A stretch of DNA of 64,000 nucleotides from Paguma larvata (taxonomy: Eukaryota; Chordata; Mammalia; Carnivora; Viverridae), in contig CM057827.1 of assembly GCA_030068075.1 (NCBI GenBank), forward strand, positions 67,966,500-68,030,499, read 5' to 3'. Positions 37,041 through 50,102 of this stretch are shown one piece after another. Positions within the stretch are counted from its first letter, which is position 1; every line of letters begins with the position of its first letter. The position numbers were made by a program, and so were the translations under genes. The notes under the pieces were generated by a model. That model saw only the letters and a program-made list of their open reading frames with translations. It ran no database searches and had not been told where the DNA came from.

Positions 37041-39330
37041 CCCTCAACGAGAAGAGAACGAAATTTTCTTTTGACTTTAGTAATATTGGACTTAAAATAT
37101 CAGAGGAACAAAATTAACATTTAAAAATGCTTTGTCTCTTCCTTCTCTTAATGTAAAGATCAAAGAAAGTATCTGAAAAACAAAAAGAAATAATCCCATA
37201 TTGTACACCCTTCCCCCCAACATTTAAGCCTAGGGTTGTATCCTGATGCAAGCCAAGGGGTAATAGGTAAGCTTGTTTTACTTTTACCGTTCCAAAATTT
37301 TGAATGAGAAATATTTTTCTTGACCTATTCACAAATTTAAATTCTAAATTGATAAAGTTATTTCAGGTTCTACATATTTGGAATTTTTGTGTCCTGACTT
37401 TCAGCATAACCAAGAAAGATAATAATAAAACCTAAGAAAAAACTGCTTTTACCCCTTTTATCTTTTATAAAATGTCATAAATTTTATTTTGATTGACTTT
37501 GAAATAAAAAGTAAACACAAAAATTACTTCGTATAAATTTTTAATGTGAATATCAGCTATTTTAAAATATACTGATTCCTATACATAAACTTACATTGTA
37601 GTGTATAGAATCACTCAAGAAAATTTTCCTTATATTTTTCTTAAAGACAAAAACATCTAATTTTAAATATAAATATATTTACCTAAGGTTCTGACAATAT
37701 ATATGCTGAATACCTGACAATTAAGGCCAAATCTATGAAGGTCATTAACTTTTAGTGTGCATGAAGAATATGACATAGTATTCAACAACATTGGCAATAA
37801 TCATATTTAAATGTGTAATGTGTTAATATTTTAACCTGTTTGGTACCTGCTTAGATCAGCAGCTCTCAAAATAATCCAGAATCGGAGAAGGTAAGTTAAA
37901 GAGTACTTGGATTACACTTTTCATGTCCTAAACCATTGTTCATTAGAGAGGCCTGACTTTCAAGCAACATCCACCACTGAGATAATAAAATTTTAAATGG
38001 CCATTTGATGTTATATGTTTCACAAGGCTCAACTGAGAAATTAAGACATAAAAAAGTGGGAAACGGGCTGTGTAACACCCACTGGATAATCTTTTATTAT
38101 ATCTCTTTAAGACTTTTTCCTCGTTGCGTTACACAGCTCACATCTGGTGGCATTGCCGCTGACTCCAAGAAGCGCAATTGGTTGAGGCCTGGCTCTACCC
38201 TTTATTTCCTACTTTGGTCTTAAATATTACTCTTGCTGAACGATATGGTAAAGCACGGTAGGATAAAGTTTCCTGGTTAAGTTTAAAGCAACTGTCTGAT
38301 AATCAAATTTATACTTAAAAGCTTTCTAAGAGCTCTTATTTTGGGGGGAGGAGACCCTGGAGGTGGCTTATTGCTAAAGCCTGTAAAATGACCATATAAA
38401 ATTAAATGATGCCACAAAATACCAAACTCCTACCCCCTGTAGACAGGGTTCAAAGTCCCCATTATGCCCAAACAGATGTGGTGGCTGTCTTCCTAAACAG
38501 GAAGATGATCAAATCTCTTACAAAACTATTTGAATGAATATAATTGTGATATTCATGTTCATATATTTCTCAACAACACCGTCATTCATTAGATGTGAAA
38601 ATAAACATGAGAAATGACTGGGTCAAACACTACTTGATGGCGGCATCAAACCGACACACATCTATGATGGTAAGTTTTTACACGAATGTTATTAAAACAC
38701 GCAGGTCATAAAAGCCCAACACTAAAAATCTCCTTTTAGGACCAGACCATACAATGATGATTCTATAAATTATGCAGGGAGCCACATTCAGAATCACAAA
38801 AAATCATCCCTAAATAAACATGAAATCACCTACGCCTATGTGTTATTCCCTAAGCTACCTTCAAGCTACAACCCAACATAACAATTAAGTGTCAAGTTGA
38901 AATCCTCATAGCAAATAAAAATGAACATATATTTAGTTCGTGAAGCAAGGATTTACATATTTCTCATATTAAATACTATCTTCCACTTGGAAAAAAACTT
39001 AGGATTCAAGAAATTTCTCTTAGTTCCCTGAAAAGGAATCTGAGAAATTTCAAGAAGATAAGAAGTTGCATTTTAAAAGGCTCGTATATTTACAATCCTT
39101 TCAAAAGCAAAAAAAGAGATAGCTATAAAACTAAATAAGATAAAAATTGGCACCAAATAAGATTCTTTTTTCCTTTCGCATATATTCTCTTGTTAAAAAT
39201 AAGGAGAAGATTAGAGTAGGTTAATGACAACAAAAGCAGCTTGCATTTTCATAGTAAGTGTCACATAAAAATATAAGGCATTTACGTTTGTCGAGTTAGA
39301 GTCTCCCCAGTGCCACATATGGAAGTCCAT
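37040..39330. other. Intergenic DNA, SINE-free
   Basis: No gene seen. At about 37857-37990 there is a weak hAT-type start (CAGCAGCTCTCAAA). At 38120-38200 there is a short stretch with CpGs, CACATCTGG and GCGCAATTGG that could be a conserved element. Neither can be proven here. Confidence 0.4.
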
Positions 39331-39610
39331 TATTCACTCAAGAATTTATTGAGCACCTACTATGTGTCTCTTTATAAGGCACAACAGATTCTAGATGGAA
39401 CAAGACAGATAAGGTACCTGCTTGATACAGATAACGTGCCAGTGGGGAAGTAAAAAAGCAAACCATGAAGTTAATAAAAATGGTAAAGGACGAGAAAAAT
39501 CACATGGGAGAGAGCTAGAAAGGGGTAACTTTAGACAAGGGAGTTAGAGAAGCTCAGTTAAAGAAGGCAAGACCTCTTTTATGGAGTCCCTCCATCTGTC
39601 CTGTGAATTA
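39330..39610 (-). mobile_element. L2 3' fragment
   Basis: 'ATTTATTGAGCACCTACTAT' followed by 'GGAACAAGACAGATAAGGTA' and 'CCAGTGGGGAAG' is the LINE-2 3' end in reverse complement. Confidence 0.8.
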
Positions 39611-39704
39611 GAAAGAGCCAGAGGAGGTTAAATCATTCCCTATCTTTAAACGAGCACAAAAATGCATAGCAGAGACTGGCTATATTTTCTGTGATTTTCA
39701 GTCT

Positions 39705-39830
39705 TTAATTCAATAAACGTTGTGTCTGCTATATGCCTGGAATTGGGATAAGTCTTGGGTTTACTAAGATGAAAAAGAAATAGATCTTGTCCTGACTTTG
39801 GAGGAAACATCATAAAAGGAGACCAAAGAT
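39705..39830 (-). mobile_element. L2 3' fragment, cut by a SINE
   Basis: 'TCAATAAACGTTGTGTCTGC', 'TATATGCCTGGAATTGGGAT' and 'AGATGAAAAAGAAATAGATC' match the reverse L2 end. It is directly followed by the SINE at 39831. Confidence 0.65.
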
Positions 39831-40048
39831 TGGGGCACCTGTGTGGCTGAGTTGTTTGGGCATCTGACTTCGGCCCAGGTCACGATCCCACCCTATGTGG
39901 GTTTAAGCCCCATGTCAGGCTCTGTGCTGACAACCTGGAGCCTGCAGCCTGCTTTGGATTCTGTGTGTCCTTCTCTTTCTGCCCCTTCCCCGCTTGTACT
40001 CTGTCTCTCTGTCTTTCAAAAATAAATAAACATTAAAAAAAAAGAGAG
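39831..40048 (+). mobile_element. Felid SINE, older copy
   Basis: 'GGGGCACCTGTGTGGCTGAG' head with several substitutions and a complete tail. TSD AGACCAAAGAT/AGACCAAATAT at 39820 and 40049. Confidence 0.95.
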
Positions 40049-40183
40049 AGACCAAATATTATAGTACTCTAATAATATATAATGCTTGATATAATAAATT
40101 TCCAGTAGAATCATTACAAAAGACATAAGAAGACACAAAAGGAAATGACCCAAGTAGGTGGAGAAGTGACCAGATAAAGTAGG

Positions 40184-40226
40184 GTTTTATTTTATTTTGT
40201 TTTGTTTTATTTTATTTTATTTTTTG
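40184..40226 (+). repeat. (TTTTA)n tract
   Basis: Imperfect TTTTA/TTTTG repeats, about eight units. Confidence 0.85.
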
Positions 40227-40970
40227 CAGATTAGTTAGTGATTGGAAAACACACGACAGAATTGTGACTGGAAATCAGGTTTTCTGTTCCTCAGCCAAGT
40301 TTGCTTCTGAGTAATCCATTCCATATCCATAAATCTAATTGGGGAAAAGTTCATGTTGATATAATGCTTCTATAAAAAGGAGCCTGTTTTTAACACTCAT
40401 TAAGGTATATTATAATCCAGAAATGACTGAAAAAGAATCTGAAAAGAAAAATATAATGTTCTTATGTTCAGAGAACAGAATTGAAAAAGAAAAATTTCCT
40501 GTACACGGATATGTAAGCTACTGCATTAAGATACTTCCACAGTCAGCCTTATAGTCATAAAAAACTGAGCTCTACTCTGTCCTAATATTCTTTAGATATT
40601 AATAAATGCTAATATCTAGGTACACATTGGGAAGAGTAATTGCATTTTCCAAAGCTAGACAGAGTGGGGAGTAGATTTTTACACATGGATGCAGAGAGTA
40701 ACAATTTAAATCATCTATGTTTTTAGAAAGAAATATCCTACTTTAAAAAGCCAAATATACCATGAAGTGTCAGTCACAAGACTGTAAAGAAACACAGATG
40801 CAGGGCTTACAGGGACCTTAAGTAAGAGCTTATTTTAGGAGTATGTGCAGTAGGCAGAGGCCCTTGGGCATGAATTAAACAATCGATGGTCCACTGATCC
40901 AAAATACCTTTTTCTCCTTATTCTCTGCCACCGCCCCCCTTATAAGACACTCTTGAACAGTTTAAAATGC

Positions 40971-41185
40971 TTGGGGCGCCTGGGTGGCTCAGTCGGTTGA
41001 GCGGCCGACTTCAACTCAGGTCATGATCTCATGGTCTGTGAGTTCGAGCCCCGCGTCGGGCTCTGTGCTGACGGCTCAGAGTCTGGAACCTGCTTCTGAT
41101 TCTGTGTCTCCCCCTCTCTCTCTGCCCCTCCCCTGCTCACACTCTGTCTCTATGTCTCTCAAAAATAAATAAATGTTAAAAAAAA
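40971..41185 (+). mobile_element. Felid SINE, well preserved
   Basis: Near-consensus copy: 'GGGGCGCCTGGGTGGCTCAG', 'GTTCGAGCCCCGCGTCGGGC', CT-rich, AAATAAATG tail. TSD TTTAAAATGC/TTTTAAATGC. Confidence 0.97.
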
Positions 41186-41199
41186 TTTTTTTAAATGCC

Positions 41200-43390
41200 A
41201 TTGAAGGTCTCTTAACAAAGTAAGTTTCCTGGAAAAGGTGTTTTAAGTCATTCTCACCATTATGGGAATTAATGTATTCTGTTGATCCTCATGAAGGCAG
41301 AGATCTGAATAAATAGAGTCTAAAGAAGAATTTAAACAAGAGAAAGGACCAAGAAGTAAATAAGCTCGCGAGTGCCAAAACAAAGATCTTGCAGAGGTAT
41401 ACAAAATGTTGGGGCAGGCAATAATCTTCTTATATCTGATTGGGGAAATACGGAGACAGATGCCATCAGAGAAATAGCCGTGAAAGAAATATTGGAGAAA
41501 CAATAGGACTGTTCACCTTCTTCATAGGATGCCTATTCATATATTCTTGAGTGCTCTGTTCTTAACTTCATTTCCTTCTTTCAAACCCTTCCCTCATCTG
41601 CTCCTTTCCCACTCTCTCTACTGCCCGTTTACCATATTTCTGTTCTATCTCTTTCCACTCTGTCCAATCAAGAATGTTGCCAGTAAAAAGATCCAATTCC
41701 AAGTGTGTGCTCTGTATCAGAACTCAGCTCAACCTGATGCCTGGCAAAGAGGAGGACAATGCTGGTTGTCAGAACCTACTCAAATAATGAAATCACCTGT
41801 AATGAACCTTCTCCTCATTTCTCAGTAATAGATCTGGCTTCATACAAGAGAGCTTCGCAGTTGGGAGGAAGAAAGAAACTATGTTACTCAATGACTATGT
41901 AATTTATTGTCCATGCTGGGCCGCACGTCAAAGGGTGAGCTATGAATAATTAGCAGTGTTATAAAGCACATAACCAGGGTTTCCCTGCAAAGTGGAACAT
42001 CCAATACATGGTCTAGCCAGTAGCTGCCAGGAATCATCTCTGAATCACACTCATGGTGACAAAAAAGACAACCACACTCTAGTCACTAAAGTGAAGTCCT
42101 GAAATATGAAACACTGAGAGAAAACATTCCCTTCTCTTTATTGTGGTAACAAGAGTTTGCTTTTCTGAAACAGCATTTCATAATAGAATGAAGATTTTAA
42201 CAAGTAAATCTTAAAAACACCAGTAGGAAATACATCTATTTCATCCGAACATCTCCAAACGTGGAAGCTGTCACATTCTGTTTTTTTTAGATGGTGTTTA
42301 TTGTTTTGATAAATAAGTCCTAAAGGAAGGAACCCCCTTCCAGCATCCATTTGGCTTAAGTGACAGTGAATATTCATATTTGGGAATAGAAGGAATTTAC
42401 GTCAAAATTCTACCATGTTCCATTTTACTGCATTCCTATTGCCTTTGAAACAATTGATGAGGAAACCCCAGTCAAAATATATTCCTCTCCCACTGAGCGT
42501 GATGATGAGACATGCCTCAGGAATTTAATCACAGAGAAGAGCCTGCACACAGCTTCTAGAATCTAGACTACATATTCAGCACATGTGGGACCAGTGGTTC
42601 CACTTGCCTTCTTGAACTACCTCAGGTCCAACCACTGCCAGTGGTACACCCAGTCTCTCCTCTAGCACTTACCTGTGGAGCATCTTATGAGTGAATGGCC
42701 TGCCCTTTTTTTTTTTTTTTTTTGTCCTACTGCCCTCACCCACATGTATTTATTTTGTCTTTCAACAGCGTGTTTTTTTTTTTGAAGGAAACTCATCAGC
42801 ATTGAAATTTCCAAAGAGATTCTTCATCCAAATTAGCTAATAATCCAGAATTAAAAGTCTTAGGTAGGAAAGGTAAACAGACTTAGCTTGCAGAAGAGAT
42901 GGCAGGCAACAACTTGGTAACCAGCTCTAACTATAGAAGGCCGAGGCAGGTGAGTTACTAAGCAATTGTATTATATTTCTCTTAGAATGGAACAAGTTGG
43001 AATAGTATTAAATTTTAAAAAGTTACCTGGCCAAGGAAATGGATTCAGTGTCAGAAATATACAGTACTATATTTGATCATAAATGACTGCTTGTGGAATA
43101 TTTTAAGAAAATATCAGTCATATTTTCTTCCCAGTTACCATAAGGACAGGTTTTCCATGGCAGAAAAAAACCGTGTAGTGGCTTTCTAAATTTCGTTTTC
43201 AAGGAGATCTTCTGGCACCCTGATAAATTTTCAAAGTCATACAGAATTTAACACCAAATTAAGAAATTTAAGTATCCGCAAGAAGCCACTTCCAAACAAG
43301 TTTTCTTCTAGAGAATTATTTCCAAACAACAGTCGGTAAGTCAACAAAATCTAGCGAGCAAATACGTGTAGCAATATTTCTCCTTAAAGA
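41200..43390. other. Intergenic DNA, nothing firm
   Basis: No gene is recognised. The 99-codon ORF at 41529-41828 lies in CT-rich sequence and looks like chance. T-runs at 42707-42723 and 42773-42782. Confidence 0.5.
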
Positions 43391-43460
43391 CAGCAACCGT
43401 GTCTCTGCCGAGTCTTGCACATAATTAGTATTCTATTAATATTTAATGAATAAAGTGTTG
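43390..43460 (+). mobile_element. L2/MIR 3'-end fragment
   Basis: 'AGCAACCGTGTCTCTGCCGA', GCACATAATTAGTATTC and 'TTAATATTTAATGAATAAAG' match the shared 3' end of LINE-2-type elements. Confidence 0.55.
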
Positions 43461-43984
43461 AGAAGTGCAAAGATGTATCTGGAAAGGAGAAAACAGAATA
43501 TTCATCATAGGAGAGATTAGAATCCACTGTGCGTTTTCTCATCTTGGACTAAGTTTATACACATGAGGATATATTTTACAGTTGACATTTCTTGCCGGTT
43601 TACCCCTCTTATTATAATAATTCATTTATATTCACCACAAATCCTCTACTTAAAGAACAAATAATCCTGGAATCAGGTTTATTTGTCTATGACTGTGGTT
43701 TCATATAGAAGTCAGAGTTAAAAGACGTTTTTTAGTGTTCTAATTATACCATCTTAAAACTTCTTGGCAAACACCATGGAAAAATTCAGGCTCATCATTC
43801 TACTATTGCTAACAAGTTCAGGATACTCTTCCTCTGTGCCATCAAGCTTTTCCTGGTCCTTAAAGTCCCATTCTTTTATTAAAGAATTCCTTTTAGTTAG
43901 AAAAATAATGTAATGATATAGATCCATAAAATTTTAGAGTTAGAAAAGAACATTTTAAAACATATTATTTAAAGAATGTATGTC

Positions 43985-44105
43985 AAAAGAGTCAATGACT
44001 TTGCAGATGTGGAAACTGATAACAGGTTGAGATAAAATAATTTGCTTAAGGTGACATTATTTGTTCTAGAAGTAGAAAAACAGCAGATTTCCTTTAGAAT
44101 AAGCG
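43985..44105 (-). mobile_element. MIR fragment
   Basis: 'GCAGATGTGGAAACTGATAA', GTTGAGATAAAATAATTTGC and TTAAGGTGACATTATTTG follow MIR in reverse (GATGAGGAAACTGAGG ... TTGCCCAAGGTCAC). Confidence 0.65.
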
Positions 44106-44109
44106 CTGA

Positions 44110-44990
44110 TACATAATCTGGTGGTTCTTTCTACCATATTACTTAGTCCAAACTGGATTTTCAATATCCATTATGTGGCTTGGCTCATAGAACTGAGAAA
44201 AAACTTCAGAAGAGCCCCGTCTTAAATGTTACTGGAAGAAGTCATCTAAGTTTTGATTTATCTTAAAATGAGAGATAATATATACAATTAGCTGTCTTTC
44301 GGAGATATTACTAAAATAAGTGAAGTAGAATTAGAAAGATTTAATCCGTGCTAGTTGCAAAGAGTCCAGGGAGACAAAACAACAGCCAATCCAATGTTGT
44401 GTAACGTGCTTGCCTTTAACATATTATATTTCTCTTTACATTGTGTTTAGGGTGATAACATTTCCTCGCAACTGATAGTAACAGAGCCCAAGAAGCCAGG
44501 CAGCAATTGAGCTGGTGCTAGAAACAATTCAAAGAATGGCTAAGATGTGCACAACACAGATTTTCAAAACAGTGAATAGGCTGCTTCTGAATGTGCTTTT
44601 CCATGAACTCCAAGGCATTGACATTGTGAGTAGTAACTACAGGTACCTGTTTGACCTGTGCACAAAAATGGATCAGATTCAGGTACTCGTAGGGAGCTCC
44701 CTAGCATTTAAATCTAACTTACTGGTTGAGCAAATGTGATTGATTTCTTGTCAGCCTAATGAAGTATAAGCTTTCATTTTCCTTATTCATCAGCTTATGT
44801 AAACTCCTGCCAAAGATCACTTACAGGCTTTACTTTACTAACACATGATACTAAGAGGTCTCCTGATGCATTTTTACTTCCCAAGAGAGATTCCACTTGT
44901 TGGTATTATAGTTCATTACCTCTTCAATCATACCGTCTTGTCTAGAATTCACTGTACACAGTGCAGGATCCAAGTTTTGGTGCACACTTC
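44110..44990. other. Intergenic DNA without recognised gene
   Basis: A 74-codon ORF at 44515-44739 has an amphipathic look but matches nothing I know. It is not called as a gene. Confidence 0.45.
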
Positions 44991-44992
44991 GT

Positions 44993-45058
44993 ATATATGT
45001 GTGTGTATATTTACACACACACACAAACACACACACACATATATACACACACACATAC
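44993..45058 (+). repeat. Palindromic (GT)n-(CA)n tract
   Basis: ATATATGTGTGTGTATATTT is followed by about 30 bases of CA repeat and then ATATATACACAC. The GT and CA arms could fold back. Confidence 0.85.
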
Positions 45059-45606
45059 ATGGAATCATACATAAAGATTATTTTCTGGGGAGTCGTACAT
45101 AAAAATTATGTGTTCAAACTTCTTTTATAGTCATTGAATTTCAAACCAAAGTTACATTTTACATAACAAAATACATCTTCACTCTCTATGTCCTTAAAAT
45201 TACAAGTCCCTTGATAACAAGTTTCTTTCCTCAAAATCCTGAATCTCCTCAGTCTTATTTAGAATTTAAATTATAATTAAACCCTACTAGACTGCCCTGA
45301 ATGATTTTTTCTTTTCCTTAATAAGTTGAATCCCTTACATTCTGAATTTAATTATTAAGTACTTTTATTCTTACAAACATGAGTAACTGACCATGTGTTG
45401 TAGGTACTATTTTTTTCTGTCCTCTCATGAGTAAAGAAAAGAAATGCAAACCCCATCGTAAATAACAACTAACTTATCTGGTTGGTTGGTTGTTTGGAAA
45501 TCTTTGGTTGCCACAGTATTTCAATCAATAGAAAGCTTCCTCTTCTCACTATATACACATTGTCAGAATTGCACATCTCAGACAAGAAGTAGAAGCTCAC
45601 AGAGCA

Positions 45607-45771
45607 TGGGCGCCTGGGTGGCTCAGTCGGTTAACTGTCTGACTTCAGCTCGGGTCATGATCTCACAGTTTATGAATTCAAGCCCCGTGTTGGGTTCTGT
45701 GCTGACAGCTCGGAGCCTGGAGCCTGCTTCAGATTCTGTGTCTCCCTCTCTCTGCCCCTCTCCTGCTCGAA

Positions 45772-45804
<33 letters not shown>

Positions 45805-45833
45805 AGAAATAAATAAACATTTAAAAAAAAAAA
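45607..45833 (+). mobile_element. Felid SINE
   Basis: 'GGGCGCCTGGGTGGCTCAGT' head, CT-rich region ending in (TC)n, long A-tail. TSD AGAAGCTCACAGAGCA/AGAAGTTCACAGAGCA at 45591 and 45834. Confidence 0.97.
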
Positions 45834-45849
45834 AGAAGTTCACAGAGCA

Positions 45850-46512
45850 GCAACTCTTATTATGAGTTAAACTATACCTCTCCCAAACTTAAGCCTCTCA
45901 GTTTTGTCTGGTTGAGATCTATTACAAAAAATGAAGTGTATAAGAAAAATTGTTTTTAATCCCCTTTCTCAGCAAAATGGATTTCTTATCCAGAATACAT
46001 CATGGATATATAAACACCATCCCAAAAGATGATGTTTATATCCACATAAGACTTTGATAGTGATAGTGTAATTAATGTCAGATGTTAATGAATATCATAT
46101 ATTTCTTCTCATGCATTAAAGACCCGTGACCAATGATCTGTGGACCTTGGGATCTTTTGATGAGAAAATATAAATATATTTTTCTAGGGCTAAGTAGAAA
46201 CTGATGGAAGAACATATATTCTGATGATTACAATCTAGAAAAAAATAGGTTAAGAATTTGATAGAAAAACATGATTGATAAATCCTAATGATTATGGGAC
46301 TCTAAGGATGCTTACAGTATATGTGAGACCTTATGAGGTAAATGGTATTAAAAAGCAATTACACATCCCCTTAACATGACCTTTTGTGTCACCAATTCTT
46401 GAGCCTCCTCAGGTAGGATATGTTATCTCATTCATCTTCACAATCCTAGAAAAAACCCTGGTCCTGACATAGAGCCAGTGCTTAAATTACTAAACAATCT
46501 AATGAATGAATG

Positions 46513-46545
<33 letters not shown>

Positions 46546-48231
46546 ATGAATGAATGAATGAATGAATAAAACGTATTTACTGAGGTTTTAAAAAAGAATA
46601 AAACAATATCACAGAATCTAGCCAGATGGCTAATTGGTCTGACAGCAGCAGCAGTAACTTTGTTCTACGGCCAAGAGCATGGAGGATAAAACAAAAAGAA
46701 CGAGTATGTTTAGAAATAAAAGAGACAGAAACCTAGAAACAAAAACACAAGTTTAAAGGCATTTAAGCCAGCCATATCATCTCAAAAGATAAATTAAATA
46801 TTCAGATTCTCACTGACTTCATGAGAATCTTCCAGTGTGGGGGAGGAAACAGATCCAGGTTTCAGAATTCACGCCGAGGTAACAGAACCCGAACACAAAC
46901 TGCAATGGGACTACAGCCTTTTTTCCCAGCCCTACACGTGGCTTATAAAAAGCAAGTCACCCAAAATGAGAAAGTAATTTGTTTGAAAATAAAGTTTAAC
47001 TGCAGTTCTCAACTCCAGTGAGTGGTCTTACTTGATTATATAACCTTTCAGCAGAGTAAATTGTATTGTTTGCAAACTGTTTAGCATTCTCCAAGCAACA
47101 CAATAAACAATGAGTAAAAAAAAATAGATGTCGGCAAGTAAATGTTAAATCTTACACCATGTAACATCTCAATAATTGTACATGTTGATGGGAGCAGCAA
47201 TAAACACAGTCCATCTGTCACATTCTGCTTAATCTGTTCACAGAGTGGAAGCCTCCGTGAAAACCCACTTTCCTCCCAAAGCTGTCAGAGGGAAATTAGG
47301 CCTATCTTCCTGCCCCAGCTCAGTCAGTGACCACATGACAGTCATCGCCACATGACACATTATTTAACTTCGAGCTCTAAATCCCCTAGTCTTTATAAAA
47401 TGAGAGCCTACATGATTTCTAAGATGCCTTCCAGCTCTAGACAGCATTTTATGTTTTAATTATAGAAATTAACCTAAAGGTGTTGTATGGAACCCAATTT
47501 GACAATAAATTATGAGAGAAAAGAAATTAACGTAAAGGTCAGAATGCTTACCTACAGATTTACATCGAGTTACCAAAAATGACCAGCCTTTTCTCTTCAT
47601 TTTAGATTTCACTATGTACGTTTGTCTTTGATTCACCTGTAGTCCACATTTACCATTGAGCCATTCACATCTCTGTTTCTGGCTTTGCAGTCTTAGATGA
47701 AGCAGCCTGTCATTTATCTACTTTACCCTTAAATTTCCACCTCCTTCCTTGATTCCAAGGCTAGTTTCCTAAGGAGAAGTAAAAAAAGAGTTGGAATATG
47801 CTGAATTCCTACTAGAAAAATTGTATTGAATTTGACCTAATATTTATCAGGGCTTCTGCCTATAGGGCCATGGTTGCTTTTAGTAATAGCATGCCCCAGA
47901 GATATAAACAATTGAGAATTCTTATGACAGAGGCTATAGCGGTAGTAATTCTGTTTCACTGATACTGAGCTCAAAGTAGTGAGCATTATCATCGTCATAG
48001 ATATCATCACCACTACCATCACTGTTGTCATTACTCTCTACAAATCCCACTTTATTTTCAATGATGACTAAGAAGATATTATGAGGCTTAGGCAAATCCA
48101 GGGCTCTTTTGTAACGCCATTCCTATCTTGGGAACTAACTGCCCTCTGAAAATGAGTGGGAAATCGAACGATCATTTGCCTTTGGTTTTGGCATGTGACT
48201 GCTCTTAAGCTGCCATGATACAAATGTAAAA
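45850..48231. other. Intergenic DNA
   Basis: No gene. It holds the (GAAA)n(GAAT)n tract at 46500-46567; otherwise nothing is recognised. ORFs of 62-66 codons at 46821-47021, 47142-47330 and 47837-48031 have no domain I can see. Confidence 0.5.
46500..46567 (+). repeat. (GAAA)n(GAAT)n compound microsatellite
   Basis: GAAT units, then about six GAAA, a GA run, then more GAAT. It starts at what looks like the (TGAA)-rich tail of an L2 relic. Confidence 0.95.
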
Positions 48232-48246
48232 AAATGTCCTCATCTC

Positions 48247-48444
48247 TGGGTGCCTGGTGGCTCAGTCAGTTAAGTGTCTGACTCTTGATTTGGCTTAGGT
48301 CATGACCTTGCAGTTTATGAGTTCGAGCCCTGCCATGGGCTCTGTGTTGACAGTGCAGAGCCTGCTTGGGATTCTCTCTATCTCTCCCTCTTTCTCTGCC
48401 CTTTCTCCCCACCCCACTCAAAATAAATAAATAAACTTTAAAAG
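48247..48444 (+). mobile_element. Felid SINE, divergent subfamily
   Basis: 'GGGTGCCTGGTGGCTCAGTC' head and the variant 'GACTCTTGATTTGGCTTAGG' instead of GACTTCAGCTCAGG, as in older or shared carnivore SINEs. TSD AAATGTCCTCATCTC/AAATGACCTCAACTC at 48232 and 48445. Confidence 0.95.
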
Positions 48445-48629
48445 AAATGACCTCAACTCAAACAAGTCAGGTCACATTATCCCACTCCTAAGATTTAAGC
48501 CAGATGTTTTATTATCTTACTATGACAGTATATAACTCTTCTCTTTCCACTAAGGAAAGAGCAACAGGAAATGGGATTGATCTATATTAAGTTTCATATA
48601 AGTGCTTTCTGATTTTAAAGTCTTAGGCA

Positions 48630-48816
48630 GGGGCGCCTGGATGGCTCTATCAGTTAAGTGACTGACTGTTGATTTCAGCTCAGGTCGGTCAAGGTCATGA
48701 GATGGTGTACCATGTTGGGCTCCACATTGGGCATGAAGCGTGCTTAAGATGATCTTTCTCCCTCTCCCTTTGCCTCTCTCTCTTTCTCTCTCTCTCTCTC
48801 TAAAAAATAAAATAAC
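48630..48816 (+). mobile_element. Felid SINE, divergent subfamily
   Basis: 'GGGGCGCCTGGATGGCTCTA' head, 'GACTGTTGATTTCAGCTCAG' variant with a GGTCGGTCAAGGTCATG duplication, ending in (CT)n and a short A-tail. TSD AAAGTCTTAGGCA/AAAGTGTTAGGCA at 48617 and 48817. Confidence 0.95.
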
Positions 48817-48829
48817 AAAGTGTTAGGCA

Positions 48830-49403
48830 AATTAAGAAAAATAATGGAAAGAAGGTTATTGACACATCATTCTCCTCTTCACCCTTTTAATTGTACTAAC
48901 AGTATTTTAGAACAACACCACCATTGGGAACACACCAAATTTAAACTTCATCGGATTCAGAAATTTACCAAGGCCAGCCTTTCTCGGTTGAGTTTTTCCA
49001 AAACCATTTCAAAAGTCATCTTCGGGATTCACACCCAAAGCTGCTGATCTGACTTCCAGTCTCACTCATTTCACCAAGTTCACTCATTCTTGGAGATGTG
49101 ACTGCCTGAGTGACATGATCTCAGGGACTCCATGGAAACTAGCTGTTCAAATGATCTCTTAGCTCCTGTTGATGTATGAGTGATATTGTATAGAGTTTCA
49201 CTTCTTTAATAAGATTTTTATCCTTATAAAAATAGAGTGAAATACAGAGAGAAAATGAAATAAAAGGCATAAAAAATTGAAAGGGAACGGTAATGCAGCC
49301 TCCTTTCTTCATTTTTTTAGCCTCCCAATGGTGAACAATTCCAAAAGTTATCAGTTATTTAATCCCTAATGTATACATTGCCCAACTGGACAGCAACATT
49401 CTT
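48830..49403. other. Intergenic DNA, nothing recognised
   Basis: Short stretch between SINEs. The 75-codon ORF at 48820-49047 starts within the TSD of the upstream SINE and is not a gene. Confidence 0.5.
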
Positions 49404-49422
49404 AAGAATGTAGAGCATATCT

Positions 49423-49644
49423 GGGGCACCTGGGCGGCTCAGTTGGTTAAGCAGCCGACTTCGGCTCAGGTCATGATCTCACGGTCTGTGAGTTCGAGTC
49501 CCGCGTCGGGCTCTGTGCTGACGGCTCAGAGCCTGGAGCCTGCTTCAGATTCTGTATCTCCCTCTCTCTCTGCCCTTCCCCTGCTCATACTCTGTCTCTA
49601 TGTCTCTCAAAAATAAATAAACATTAAAAAAAATTAAAAAAAAA
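49423..49644 (+). mobile_element. Young felid SINE with a perfect 19-base TSD
   Basis: Near-consensus copy ('GGGGCACCTGGGCGGCTCAG', 'GTTCGAGTCCCGCGTCGGGC') with a long A-tail. The TSD AAGAATGTAGAGCATATCT is identical at 49404-49422 and 49645-49663, the best-preserved TSD in the window. Confidence 0.98.
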
Positions 49645-49898
49645 AAGAATGTAGAGCATATCTCATCAATTGTACCAATCCCTAACCCTTTCTCCTTCTA
49701 ATTCTCCTTTCCTCCACTAACCAAGAAGTGTGCCTGACATATATTAGGTGCTCTACAAATGTATACCATTGAATCAAATTAAGTGGAATTCAGTTTTTGT
49801 TTCTTTTCAGCCCTGATTCACCCAGGGCCTCAATAACAAAGAATGTGAAATAGTCTAAAACTTGCTTTGAAGATTAATAATTAGAGAAGTGATCTGAG

Positions 49899-50102
49899 TG
49901 GTGCCTGGGTGGCTCAGTCGGTTAAGTGGCCGACTTCAGCTCAGGTCATGATCTCACTGTCTGTGAGTTCAAGCCCGGCGTCGGGCTCTGTGCTGATGGC
50001 TCAGAGCCTGGAGCCTGCTTCAGATTCTCTGTCTCCCTCTCTCTGCCCTTCTGTTGCTCACTCTATGTCTCTCAAAAATAAATAAACCTTAAAAAAAAAA
50101 AG
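49899..50102 (+). mobile_element. Felid SINE
   Basis: 'GTGCCTGGGTGGCTCAGTCG' head and 'AAGCCCGGCGTCGGGCTCTG' middle. TSD GAAGTGATCTGAG/GAAGTAATCTGAG at 49886 and 50103. Confidence 0.97.

Noticed and set aside
44515..44739. 74-codon ORF with plausible helical sequence
   Set aside because: No family is recognised, there is no intron or promoter signal, and it is of chance length for this DNA.
46500..46567. Regularly spaced short repeats that could suggest a CRISPR-like array
   Set aside because: They are simple tetranucleotide microsatellites without spacers, in a mammalian genome.
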